NCBI GenBank assembly: GCA_036939975.1
Contig: JALLPB010001037.1
Span: forward strand, 1 to 11,563
From: Cyclostephanos tholiformis
Taxonomy: Eukaryota; Bacillariophyta; Thalassiosirophyceae; Thalassiosirales; Thalassiosiraceae
DNA length: 11,563 nucleotides
Direction: 5' to 3'
The notes under the pieces: generated by a model
Database searches by the model: none
What the model was told of the DNA's origin: nothing
Seen by the model: the letters and a program-made list of their open reading frames with translations, nothing else
Made by a program: the position numbers and the translations under genes
Shown here: positions 1 to 8,587 of the stretch, piece after piece
How the letters are laid out: every line of letters begins with the position of its first letter
Position numbering within the stretch: position 1 is the first letter of the stretch

Positions 1-585
<585 letters not shown>

Positions 586-1360
586 TCATATCCACTCGCA
601 CTTTTGTTCCAATGGCATTGTGAGGAGTGAGTGAGGGTCAATGTCATCTGCTAGGTGTACACCTTGGTGGGCAAATACTGTGTAGCGGTCGGTGCAGTAC
701 CAGGTAATAGTGGACATTAGTTTGTCACCATTGTCTTGGGTACACATATTGACTGTGCGATGGAGTAATGTGTTCATGTTGGCCCAAAGTGGCTCAAAAC
801 ATTCCATCCAGATCAGGTGTTGGAGCTTGTTCATGACCCTTGGGGGTGTTGGCTAGGGTGTATTGTGTACTTCCACTGTTTTGTGAGGAGACCACGTGCC
901 ATCATGTTTATCCCAATCCTTTGCTGGTGCTTAATTGCTTTGCTTATCTGGAATTACATTTTTGATCTATTCCTTGTCCTAGTCCCATATGGTTGGTGAG
1001 TTTTTGTGTTATTACGTTTAGTACGTCCTTTGGTATCCATAGTGTGATGCCTTTAATCTTCATTTGTGCTAGCACTCTCTGCCGCTGGTCTATTATTGTT
1101 GGGTGGGGGCACTGGAGAAAATGGTCAATTGTCTCATCTGTACAGTTGCATCCAGGGCATTGATTAACTCCTGTGATATGGTGCCTCATGTGTGTAACTG
1201 GGAGCCATCTGTGGATTATTTTGCATGTTTGCATTCGTTTTGTGTGTGAAAGTTGTTGTCTTATGGTTTTGATTGATGGCCAGTAGATGTCTCTCCTGAA
1301 TACTCTAGTGTCCCAGTCGTATTTTGATTTAGGTATTCCTCCATTGGTTTGGTACTCCAT
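586..1360 (-). pseudogene. LINE ORF2 C-terminal region with Cys/His cluster (pseudogene part)
   Basis: Frame 1360-944 gives 138 codons downstream of RNase H. It contains the block WLP...H followed by a cluster of form C-x2-C...H-x3-C (CPGC at residues about 68-71, then HFLQC). This Cys/His block follows the RNase H domain in related algal LINEs and probably binds zinc. After a break, 834-586 gives a second 82-codon piece containing CFEPLW and a final EQKCEW block, which resembles the end of the polyprotein in that family. The stretch between (943-835) keeps family-like residues in another frame, so at least one frameshift separates the two pieces. The function of this C-terminal part is not known to me. 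Confidence 0.7.
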
Positions 1361-2061
1361 GCTTTGTAGAGCTCGACTTTATAATGTGAAGTGATCCAAG
1401 TGTTGTCTATTTTGAGCATTGCTTGTGATCCCTCATATGTTGGAGTCAGTATTGGTGAGAGTGGAGGGAGGGCTCCTTTATTGTTAAGGACAAGTTGTAA
1501 TGTGGTTGTGGCAATTTCATTACAGGCTATATTTATCAGTACATCATCTAGTGTTGTGTTCTGGGGTGGTTGGTGATTGGTGTCGGTTTTGCATTTCATT
1601 GTGTCCTGGTGCCCGTATACATGTTGTATTCTTGATTTGTATGGGTGTCTGTTTTTGAGGTGTTGGATTGCAAGTATTATATCTGCTACCGCCTTTAGCA
1701 TCCCACTGGGGTCCCGTATTGGATCATTTGAGTCTTTGACTGCTTGCATGTTGTTGCAACACTGGTCGACCATTTTGGGGGTCATGTTGTGGTAGTCTAG
1801 GTGGTGTAGTGCATGGAATATCTCCTCAAGATCAATCTGGTGTGATGTGTGCAAGTTGATGTTTTCCATCAAGAAAGTTGCGCACAGGAATGATTGGTTG
1901 TTTGTTGATATGATCCATGCTGCTGTTGCTACTTGGTCATGGAGGTGGAGTGATCCATCACTTCCCAGTATGAGGTTTTCCATGTATGGATTGGTAAGAG
2001 TGTTGTTGATGAGGTGGCCTGGTGGTGGGATATCATTGCTTATAGTGAGGGATAGGTTCAT
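1261..2061 (-). pseudogene. LINE ORF2 RNase H domain (inactivated)
   Basis: A 266-codon open stretch carries an RNase H fold, which would remove RNA from the RNA-DNA hybrid during reverse transcription. Visible landmarks are SDGS with the first catalytic Asp at residue 35; a DLEEIFHAL helix with the second acidic residue at about 79-80; CCNNMQAV at 101-108, where the family normally has an Asp; HVYGHQD at 147-153 with the conserved His; and INIACNEIA at 176-184, where the final Asp is expected. At both the third and fourth acidic positions Asn stands where Asp would be, so the enzyme is probably catalytically dead even where its frame is open. The frame overlaps the next C-terminal segment by 100 bases in another frame, which indicates a frameshift near 1300-1360. 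Confidence 0.8.
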
Positions 2062-2154
2062 GGGTCGTTGTGTCCAAATGTTGTACCCAACTTGCTGGCG
2101 CGCAGTTGGGTGGCTGTCTATTTGGATCTCATGGGCTGTTTGGGTAGTGTTGTA

Positions 2155-2835
2155 CTATCCTTTTATTTTTGATGGGGAGAGTATTGACACAACACTTTCT
2201 TCTTGTTGCCTGATATAAAGGTTGGTCTTCAATTTGTAGCATGGGTACCAGATGTTTTGTTTGACCTTGTACCATGGTCCTAGGGGCTTGTCAAGGCTAG
2301 CAATGTAATGGGAGGGTTGGTATTGTGGCGCTAGTGTACAAAAAGTTGATTTAATGCATTTTTGGAAAGCTGCCCAGTAAGGTTTTGGTGGGCGGGGGCT
2401 TAGTGGCGAGAGCAGATTGCTTCCCACCTGCTAGTCTCCATTCATCATTCTGTCTGGGATTATAATGCCTTCTGGGTTTGTAAGATCTGCTATAGTGATG
2501 ACCCTGAGATATATTTGGATGGTGTTGGCTTTCTTGAGGGTGCTTGTGGTGATCCCAGGGATCCAGGTGAATTTTTCCATTAGTGATGTGCCCTCTCTTT
2601 GTAAAGGGGGACTCCATCCTTTTTCTATCCACATGGAGCCGTTTATTTCTAAGAGGCATCCCCATACCAATAGTAAAAAACTATTGTCGATGTATCAGAT
2701 CGGAGTGTTTGTACATTGTAAGATGGGTGAGGTAAGTCCAGAGATCAGTTGTATGTGGTTGAGGGTGACTAGCATGTCATTTGCTACTGTCTTATCCCAT
2801 TTGAATTGTTTGAGTATGTATGGTATTTGGGGAAA
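2155..2835 (-). pseudogene. LINE ORF2 connection region between RT and RNase H
   Basis: Three pieces in shifting frames make up this part: about 2670-2431 (includes WIEKGWSPPL and IQIYLRVITIADLTNPEG), 2427-2155 (includes SPRPPKPYWAAFQKCI and LGPWYKV) and a poorer stretch at 2835-2671. The order of blocks, YL.V..IADLTN..G, then P....W..F....., then L..PLG.W, then LY, resembles the spacer between thumb and RNase H in diatom-type LINEs. The overlapping frames at 2351-2665 show at least one indel. No catalytic residues are expected here, and it is identified only by position and general resemblance. Confidence 0.6.
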
Positions 2836-3480
2836 TTACATCCCTCCCATCAATGCTGGCCTGTATAGTACTGCACTGGGGAGGTGTTGGTTGAATTGCA
2901 TTGGTGGGAGGAACATCATTCTGACTAGTGTGTTGATTTGATCAGCTTGTTTTTGCATGAAACTTGTGAGGTGGAGTGGGTAGTGGAGTTTGGGCACTAA
3001 CCGCTGGTACATGGTCTTGGAGGCTTCTTGCTCCAATAGGTTTGCTATGGTAATGTTGTTGCATATTGTTCTGGTCAAGTTGTACGTATGTTTGTGTTGG
3101 TGTTGCTGGTCCCCACTTGAGCATAAGTTGAAACCAAGGCCTATGTTTGGTTCATTGGTTGGGCCAAATCTTATTTCTGTAGGCGCACCTGTCCAGTCTT
3201 GGATGCAAAGTTTATGTGTCGTGTATGTTTGTTGTAGTTTCCTTATGGATCCTTTTTCATCCCAAGATATCATCTGCCATTTTGTTTTATGGTATGCCAG
3301 TGATCCCCCTGTGAGGTTGTTGACATCATTCCAACCCTGTGCACTTTTGTTCATCTTCTCCGTGGCCTCTTGTGTTGGGTCCTTTGATTCATGGTTGGCT
3401 GAGACATGTCCATTGGCAAAATTGACATCATCAACATATGTAATGTTGTGGTGGGTGATTTGTTGCTGTGCTTTCCAGGG
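2836..3480 (-). pseudogene. LINE reverse transcriptase: palm motif C (YVDD) and thumb region
   Basis: One open frame begins just after a TAA near 3480 and runs to 2836. It carries the reverse transcriptase active-site box TYVDDVNFANG, with YVDD encoded at 3427-3438. Downstream, GGSLAYHKTKWQMISW matches the motif D/E area. The block IGLGFNLCSSGDQ and the late segment FNQHLPSAVLYRPALMGG correspond to post-palm blocks conserved in this LINE family, where LG....P.G.Q and P..V...P...GG are typical. The two catalytic aspartates of motif C are intact. The part upstream of YVDD continues in a different frame (3634-3431), so a frameshift separates motif B from motif C. Confidence 0.85.
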
Positions 3481-4275
3481 TTAGTCCTGGTGTGTATGAC
3501 TTGTGGGCCTGGATTGCATCATTGCTCAACATCAAGTATAGTACATGTGTATCTGCGATCCCCTGTATTTCCCAATCTAGTGTAGGTTCACTGTCAATCT
3601 GGCGGTATGTACCTTTGGTGATTCCCAGGTCCATTTTAATGGCATGTTGTCTTTAACCAGTGTTCTCATTGTGAGTATGCCCTTTGATATTCCTGCTTTT
3701 TGTGCATATATGTTTGAGTTTTGTCAGTATATCCAGTCAAAACAGTTTTCTTGTCATATTGAGTCATGGCTATGGTTCTCATGCCTGCTTGTGCTGTTTC
3801 CATAGTAAGTAATTTGAGGATGGCTGCATCTATTGACTGTTTAGTGCATTGTGATCCATGTTGTTTGTCTGTTGGGTGTGTCTTCTCAAAATTCTTTTGT
3901 CCTAGGTGGCCAATAAAGTAACTGAGTGCCGTGCTAAACTCAGGACACACCAGTCCTATTATTCTTAGCATGTGTATGTTCCTCATGCCAGGTTTTTCTC
4001 TAGCATGACATCAATCACATTCATCCATCTGGTATTTGCAAAGCTGTAGATGAATGGGAGGCTGACCAGAGAACATAAGAAACTGAGAGGTGGTCATTTT
4101 TTGCCACTGCCTTCCATACCATGTAGTTTGTACTGTGGGGGTTGCTTGAGACTCCTTCTTTCTTATGTCGGAACATTTGTTGGAATTCCTCCTTAGATAA
4201 GGAGCCTAACACCACTGGTAGTGATTTTTCTGTGTCATTTTTTGTGACTGCTTTAATCCAGGCTGCTATTGGTGG
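3431..4275 (-). pseudogene. LINE reverse transcriptase: fingers and palm motifs A-B (frameshifted)
   Basis: Read right to left, 4275-4021 gives LGSLSKEEFQQMFRHKKEGV and NYMVWKAVA, the finger block seen in diatom-type LINEs. 4020-3970 reads NVIDVMLEK, then after a shift NIHMLRIIGL. 3986-3666 gives IDAAILKLLTMETAQAGM followed by motif A. In the current frame motif A is disrupted, but the neighbouring frame reads CFDWIY (CFDW at 3733-3744), the family's CFDR-type box with the first catalytic Asp. 3634-3431 gives QGIADTHVLYLMLSNDAIQAH, the motif B region (QG....). At least four frameshifts are needed to join these pieces, so no functional enzyme can be made. The identification rests on motif order and spacing and is strong when taken with YVDD downstream. 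Confidence 0.8.
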
Positions 4276-5143
4276 GGGGCCTTGTATTCTGTCGTAAACT
4301 TGCCTTTGAGGAGTGCATCTGTGTGTGCATTTGTTTCCATCATTTGCCTGAATAAGGGCATTGGGTATGAGTTGCTGGTACCACCTTCAATTGTTGTCTG
4401 TTTTAGGTGCCGCCAGTTTTGCTCCAGTAGTAATCTCTCCATTTCTGAGGGTTTAGTGATGTTTTTCCATGTGTGTTGTACAAGACGGGTCTTGCCTTGC
4501 ATACTGTTATTTGTATGCAATCCTTGTTCACTGTTATTGTTACTTGTACTGCATCCTGGGGGAGTACCTTGAGGGTGTGGAGTTTCTTGAACTTGTTGGA
4601 TGTCTCTCCATGGATGGGGGGGTGGGCCTTGAAATTGCCTTGTTCGTTCTGGTATAGTTCATTTTGTTGTCTAGAATAGAACCATTCATATGTAGGTACT
4701 TGGATTGAGTTGAGTGGGCAGTGTATTCTTTTTGTTGCTGTTGTAAGTTTCTTGTTGGTAACTCTCTCGTGAGCTTCCCTGATCATTTGTTTGACTTTGG
4801 TCTCCCAGTCTGGGATGTTCTCCGCCCATGCATGGTCCTGGGCTATTTTGTTCAGCCATTCAATCCTGTTTTCTTTACATGTTTTTTGGGTTTCTCACAT
4901 TTCTTGTCGGAGTTTCGTTACTTCTTTTCTTATCTGTATACTTGGCTTTGACAGCGTGATTTCTGGGTCTATTCCCAATAGCATTGCACGGCATTTTATT
5001 GATGGCATTAGTGGGCTATTTTGGTGTTTACAGTCTAGAATGTGTTTGTGTAGGAGGAGCATTGCTCCTTTTTGGGTGAGTGCTGGGGATTGTTTGTATC
5101 CAAATTTGCATCTTGCCACTTTGAGAGCATGTGAACCTGCCAA
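4266..5143 (-). pseudogene. LINE ORF2 linker between endonuclease and RT
   Basis: From 5143 to 4403 a single frame of about 247 codons is interrupted only by one TGA at 4895-4897. It includes CKFGYKQSPALTQKGAMLLL, IEWLNKIAQ, VPTYEWFYSRQQNELY and LHTLKVLPQDAVQV. A second, overlapping frame at 4520-4266 carries PSEMERLLLEQNWRHLKQT and DALLKGKFTTEY. These blocks and their order resemble the long, basic, partly helical linker before the RT fingers in diatom-type LINEs, for example the E.ERLIL.RN..HL.Q pattern. A frameshift near 4480 joins the two frames. The linker probably helps hold template and enzyme, but no specific activity can be assigned. Confidence 0.75.
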
Positions 5144-5300
5144 TTCGATGAATGTATTGTATATTTGCTGGTATCCTTATATTATCAGGGGTTGGTCCAT
5201 GTTGTTGGAAGGATCGGATGAGTTTATTGACCCGGTCTTTGAAATTGCCCTCTCATGAGGCTTTCACTAAATTGTCTAGAAAGGTCTTAACTTTGTCTGA
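5144..5300 (-). other. LINE ORF2 segment with no open frame
   Basis: This short stretch joins the endonuclease to the linker. I see no frame longer than a few dozen codons and no recognisable motif. It is presumably a decayed part of the same ORF2. Confidence 0.4.
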
Positions 5301-6157
5301 TTAAGTTAGAGTAAATTCCCTGGATTGTGTTGTAATTGGGTGATGTACTATCTCCTGGTGTGCTATTCTGTCAATTAGGTCCATGAATGCATAGACGTGG
5401 TCGGTGTCCAAACCTTTGTGAGTACCTAGGTACCCGATGCTTTTGACTGCTGGGACAAGTGTTGGGTCTATCCATATGTAATCTAGACGCTTTGTTCCCC
5501 ACATGAAAGTCCTGGTTGACTCCTTGAATTTTTGTAGTACATGTTCACTAGGTTTGTTGTGTCTATGAACTCCCGAAGCCCTAAGTCCGGCGTGTTGGGG
5601 TGGTGAGTGTCTCTGTTTGCATCCATCATCAGCATGGGGTGGAAACCTTCATTGTGTTTTGTTGTGATTAAGTGTGCTAAGTTGGTTAGAACTTGCTGTC
5701 TGGGATTTGGCTTTTTCAGTCCTTGTGCATGTAATGCAGTGCATTGCTGTTGATAGGCTGTGAATGCCCCTGCTTTGCTATTTTGGTCTTGGCATACCCG
5801 GTACGCTACTATAATTAGGATTCCCTCATCGTGCTTTCCTCTCATCATTGACCAGGCAAATTGACCCATTGGATCCTGTCCTGTTTTGTTTATTCTGCCA
5901 ACATTATATCCTGTAATTGATAGTAAGCTTCCTCCTGGCTGGTATTTGGTTAGTTGGTCCATTGGGGAAGACACATATATTGTGCGGGCTTGTTGGAATA
6001 TCAACTCCATCATAAAGTCATATTTCCATTTGTTTGTGTGGGTCCAAGGTCTGTTCATTTCGGAAAGTCCCTGGATGTCAGTGCCTATGTTTATCATATT
6101 ATTTATCTCGCTTGCTATCTCTAGTCCACTATCTATACTGGATCCTCTAATGTTTTG
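5301..6157 (-). pseudogene. LINE ORF2 apurinic-type (EEP) endonuclease domain, frameshifted
   Basis: The domain would nick target DNA to prime reverse transcription. It starts at FQNIRG (FQN at about 6151-6159), the equivalent of the N-x-x-G start motif of exonuclease-endonuclease-phosphatase folds. It continues as DIQGLSEMNRPW with the metal-binding Glu, GG at the substrate loop, LMMDANRD (MDANRD at 5609-5626) with the catalytic D-x-N pair, then after a frameshift RLDYIWIDP and finally GLDTDHVYAFMDL, with the D-H pair at 5397-5402. All expected catalytic positions are still recognisable. The main frameshift lies near a short A-run around 5540, between the two open pieces 6097-5483 and 5504-5301. 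The upstream edge was separated from the rest of the LINE by the nested transposon. Confidence 0.85.
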
Positions 6158-6169
6158 GAAACCAAATCA

Positions 6170-6173
6170 TATA
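6170..6173. repeat. Target-site duplication, left copy (TATA)
   Basis: TATA directly precedes the left terminal inverted repeat and is matched by TATA directly after the right one. Because the sequence is a self-complementary AT run, the exact length (2 or 4 bp) is not fully certain. Confidence 0.6.
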
Positions 6174-6286
6174 TGTTAATCCCCGATTTGGCACAATAAC
6201 CATCTCTAAATGGGGACTCCCCATTTTGGAATTTTCAAGTATCCCTACCCATAACCATATGGAGATTCCCATTTTGAAGTGGGGAC
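6174..6286 (+). repeat. Left terminal inverted repeat
   Basis: It begins TGTTAATCCCCGATTTGG and ends near ATTTTGAAGTGGGGAC. It pairs with the reverse complement of 7975-8088, including the 18-base perfect block CTACCCATAACCATATG. Most differences between the two copies are transitions, which indicates an old insertion. Confidence 0.85.
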
Positions 6287-6446
6287 CCCCAATTAGAATG
6301 ATTCCAAATTGTGGAGTCATTGCCCAAAGTCCCAAATTGGAATGGCCCCCATTTCAGAATGGGTTAGTGACTGAGCTGGCCCAATTCCAAAATGAGGATC
6401 CATTTTGATATGGTGATCCCCTTGAATCAGGGATCCTTTTCTTAGC
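6287..6446. repeat. Subterminal degenerate palindromic repeats
   Basis: Several imperfect copies of a CCCATTTTGAAATGGG-like motif occur in both orientations between the left inverted repeat and the regular 82-bp array, with GATCC centres. They look like diverged units of the same array. No coding sequence is seen. Confidence 0.55.
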
Positions 6447-6692
6447 AATCCCCATTTTTAAATGGGGATCCCCATTTTGGTTTTCGAATTGGGGATTCCC
6501 ATTTCAAAATGGGTACATGGCCATTTGCAATCCCTGTTTTGGGATGGGGATAACCATTTTGGTTTTCAATTCGGGGATCCCCATTTCAAAATGGGTACCT
6601 GATCATATTAGATCCCTGATTCGAAACAGGAATTCCTATTTTGGTTTCCAATCTGGGTATGCCCATTTTGATTTGGGGATCTCCATTTTAAT
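6447..6692. repeat. 82-bp tandem array (three units) of palindromic motifs
   Basis: Units start at 6447, 6529 and 6611, with a spacing of exactly 82 bp. Each reads in outline AATCCC..TTT..GGGGAT, then CCATTTTGGTTT, then CCCATTTCAAAATGGGTA. The first unit contains the perfect 18-bp palindrome AAATGGGGATCCCCATTT at 6460-6477. The third unit is the most diverged. The motif ATGGGGA/TCCCCAT is also present in the terminal inverted repeats, so the array probably grew from terminal sequence. Confidence 0.8.
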
Positions 6693-7233
6693 ATAGGGAT
6701 GCATTTGATTGGGACCCATCAGTGATGATATTATTCACACCTGCATGTGGCTTTCTATGATTTAAGATGCCAATGCATTGGGGGTGCACATCGGTAAACA
6801 TCTTGCAGACATCTCTCATCACATATTCATGCATGTCTCTCACATGGAAGAAAAACATAATGCCCTTGCAATGATCCTCTTTATGAATCCTCCAGAGGTC
6901 AATAAACAGTCTCTCTGCATAGCTTGGCTGCTGGAGACTGGACAACGCCATTGCAGTTACATCTATTGCCCCATACTTTGTTGGACAAAGTACTAAAACA
7001 GCACTTTTGACACCAACAGGAAATACATGATACTTCCTCGCCCACATGTAAGCATTTGTGTTGCCCGCTAAGAAGGCCTGCCTGCAGTCTCCGCCTTCTT
7101 TAAGGGAGCAGAGAAATTTGACCCACTCTTCATAATTAGTCTTTGTCATGAATATGGATGTGTACTCCTTCTTGGCACACCACTTCTTAAGTAGAAGACA
7201 TTCACATGGCAGATCTAACTGCCATCCAACTCG
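6688..7233 (-). pseudogene. Truncated KRBA2/Ginger-like integrase: zinc-binding domain without catalytic core
   Basis: The open frame starts after a TGA at 7234 and includes PCECLLLKKWCAKKEYTSIF before the Met at 7149, so it is longer than its first ATG suggests. Counting from that Met (153 residues), residues about 35-50 (MWARKYHVFPVG) and 80-130 form the region I recognise. The blocks are LFIDLWRIHKEDHCKG, a VRDMH helix, VCKMFTD and HPQCIG. This is the H-x3-H...C-x2-C integrase zinc-binding domain, with H89 and H93 present and the first Cys of the CPxC pair replaced by His (H122, C125). RKPHAGVNNIITDG follows, which in KRBA2-like proteins leads straight into the RNase H-like DDE core. Here it ends in an unrelated tail and a stop at 6688, where the repeat array begins. 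The catalytic core is therefore deleted. The domain normally helps an integrase dimerise and bind DNA. Confidence 0.7.
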
Positions 7234-7239
7234 TCAAGC

Positions 7240-7585
7240 CCCTCAATACTACAATCAATGAATGGGTCAGGATCCTTGCTCTCACTATCTCCGGTCAATG
7301 CTTCCTCATCATTGGGCCATGACTCATTATTGGCATTTCCTTTGTTTGACAACAGGCTTCACTAGGTGGCTCCTCACCAATGAATAACAACTCCTCCTGG
7401 TCACTGATCTGAGGACTCGCCAACAAATCTTTGCTAAAAGTGTCATCTACACATGCAAGGTGAGGCATCAAACCTGCACCTGGGGAGACACTGATGTCAC
7501 CACTGACACAACTCAAAGGGTGGTCTGTTTCCTTTCCCGTTGATTGTTCAGGTGAGTACCCTCTCTTGCGACCACTCTTAGTCAT
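7240..7585 (-). pseudogene. Upstream part of the integrase gene or separate ORF, frameshifted
   Basis: The frame 7585-7295 starts MTKSGRKRGYSPEQ, a basic stretch that could act as a nuclear signal, and continues as an acidic and serine-rich segment without a domain I know. Near 7340 the adjacent frame takes over with SWPNDEEALTGDSESKDPDP and IEGLDELDG before a stop, after which the integrase frame begins at 7233. The pieces most simply form one gene broken by two small indels, with a disordered acidic N-terminal region before the integrase domain. Introns or a separate small gene cannot be excluded. It lies on the same strand directly upstream of the integrase fragment. Confidence 0.45.
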
Positions 7586-7642
7586 GTCAAATTGGCAAAA
7601 TTGATATAGGGACCCTATTTTGAATCGGGGAGTGAATGAATA

Positions 7643-7909
7643 CTATGCCAGGCAGTGAAAAAAGAATTCATTGTTGTGAGGATGGTGACTTGCAACATCA
7701 AGACACACTCCCAAATTGCGATGCATTGGAAAGGGAGGCCAACTTGTTGGATAAGGGATAGGAGGTGAGAGAGCAGGCATAAATTTTTGTGACAGGGGCT
7801 TCTCCTCAGCCTGAATTTTTGGTGATAGGGGTGAGTGGCTCAGCATCAGATGGGGGGTGGAAGGTGAGTGGCTCAGCGTTGGGTGGGGGGGTGGGAGAGA
7901 ATTGGCCAA
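7643..7909 (-). CDS. Proline/serine-rich open frame inside the nested transposon, unknown
   Basis: An 88-codon frame beginning MANSLPPPHPTLSHSP is rich in Pro, Ser and His and contains a repeated LSHSP block, which comes from a 33-bp DNA repeat. I do not recognise a domain. It lies on the same strand as the integrase fragment and upstream of it, so it could be the 5' exon or leader peptide of that gene. It could equally be a chance frame over low-complexity DNA. Low confidence that it is a real gene. Confidence 0.2.
   Translation of the reverse strand: MANSLPPPHPTLSHSPSTPHLMLSHSPLSPKIQAEEKPLSQKFMPALSPPIPYPTSWPPFPMHRNLGVCLDVASHHPHNNEFFFHCLA
7831..7877. repeat. Short direct repeat GTGAGTGGCTCAGC, 33 bp apart
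   Basis: Two identical 14-mers at 7831-7844 and 7864-7877 lie in a G-rich tract of the nested element. Related AATTTTTGGTGA-like strings recur around 7811 and 7920. This appears to be a decayed minisatellite. Confidence 0.7.
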
Positions 7910-7917
7910 ATTTGGCC
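7904..7917. other. Perfect 14-bp palindrome GGCCAAATTTGGCC
   Basis: The 14 bases equal their own reverse complement, and symmetry ends at the next base on each side. It lies about 60 bp inside the right terminal inverted repeat, a position where subterminal transposase-binding sites can occur. A binding role is only a possibility. Confidence 0.6.
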
Positions 7918-7974
7918 TAAATTTTTGGTGAGAGGGAGCTTTTGTGTATGACTCAAGGGCTGGTCAAAAACACA

Positions 7975-8088
7975 GTCCCCATTTCAAAATAGGTAGCCCT
8001 CATATGGTTATGGGTAGAGACACTCAAAAATTCCAAAAAAGGGAGTCCCCGTTTAGAAACGGTCATTGTTCCAAATCAGGGATTAACA
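7975..8088 (-). repeat. Right terminal inverted repeat
   Basis: The reverse complement begins TGTTAATCCCTGATTTGG and follows the left repeat for about 113 bases, with mostly transition differences. The inner end is taken at GTCCCC, where similarity stops. Confidence 0.85.
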
Positions 8089-8092
8089 TATA
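8089..8092. repeat. Target-site duplication, right copy (TATA)
   Basis: TATA follows the right inverted repeat directly. Removing the element and one TATA copy joins LINE sequence in which ORF1 runs into the first codons of the endonuclease domain. Confidence 0.6.
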
Positions 8093-8099
8093 TCCATTG

Positions 8100-8560
8100 T
8101 TATGGTGCCATTTCTGGAGTTGGTCTCCTGCTGGTGGTATGTTTGTTCTGTCATTCTGTGTTGGTTGATCATAGTGGTATAATTGTGCTTGGTGCCATGT
8201 GTCTTTTGTCGTCCTTTTCCATGCTTTTGTGCATAGTAATCTGTTGTTATATTTAGTCTAGTGCTTTTACTTCAGCCATTTAGGCTCAGTCTCTTGGCAA
8301 GGGAGGTTGGTGACTGTAGCTGCTGGCTCTTTAGTCAGTTTGGGGGCTGTTCACTTTGAGGTTGCCTTTGTCCACCCCTCTTTATGGGTGTCTAACTCTG
8401 TGATGCTCATCTTGTTATCCATGAGCTTCCCATCTTGGTCCATTGCGGTTTCAGATATTTCTGTCATGTCACGGTTGATGACTCCATTGGGTCTCATAAT
8501 CCAGTGTAGCTTATCATTGTCATCATAGTCGTCATCTTCATCAGTAATGCTTTCTTAGTA
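8100..8560 (-). pseudogene. LINE ORF1 C-terminal acidic tail
   Basis: In the frame of the second cysteine cluster, this part reads SITDEDDDYDDNDKLHWIM and then a mixed charged segment to a TGA at 8351-8353. It continues to PPAGDQLQKW at the nested insertion, broken only by further stops. After conceptual removal of the insert, the frame would end at a TAG at 6148-6150. An ATG for ORF2 would overlap it in the +1 frame a few codons before the endonuclease start motif. I do not recognise a domain; the acidic run suggests a disordered tail. Confidence 0.45.
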
Positions 8561-8587
8561 CGTGCTGCTGTTTTTGCTATTGTTGCT

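Larger units (their letters stand above)
6174..8088 (-). mobile_element. Nested TIR DNA transposon, Ginger/KRBA2-like, non-autonomous
   Basis: The element is 1,915 bp and inserted in the LINE just before its endonuclease domain. The outermost bases are TGTTAATCCC at the left and its complement at the right. The inverted repeats extend about 113 bp at roughly 84% identity by eye, and a 4-bp TATA duplication flanks the element. Inside, on the minus strand, is a truncated integrase gene with an H-H...C zinc-binding domain, plus an 82-bp palindromic tandem array. Ginger elements are DNA transposons with gypsy-like integrases, long inverted repeats starting TGTNR and 4-bp duplications, and this copy fits all three features. 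The catalytic DDE core is absent, so the copy could move only with help from an intact relative. The family assignment is inference; an element mobilised by another transposase that merely captured the gene is the alternative. Confidence 0.75.

Noticed and set aside
1391..3656. Long plus-strand frames (1391-2218, 2465-2941, 2990-3484) that look like small hydrophobic membrane proteins
   Set aside because: They are antisense to the RNase H and reverse transcriptase frames. Complementing an A/C-rich coding strand gives T/G-rich codons (Leu, Val, Phe, Trp, Cys), which mimic membrane segments. No motifs or consistent start context were seen.
6170..6175. Tc1/mariner-type TA target site for the nested element
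   Set aside because: A 2-bp TA duplication cannot be strictly excluded because the site is an AT run, but the TGTTA ends, 4-bp match and integrase domain fit a Ginger-type element better, and no mariner transposase motif is present.
6287..6692. CRISPR-like array
   Set aside because: The units are palindromic, contiguous and diverged with no unique spacers, and they lie inside a eukaryotic transposon.
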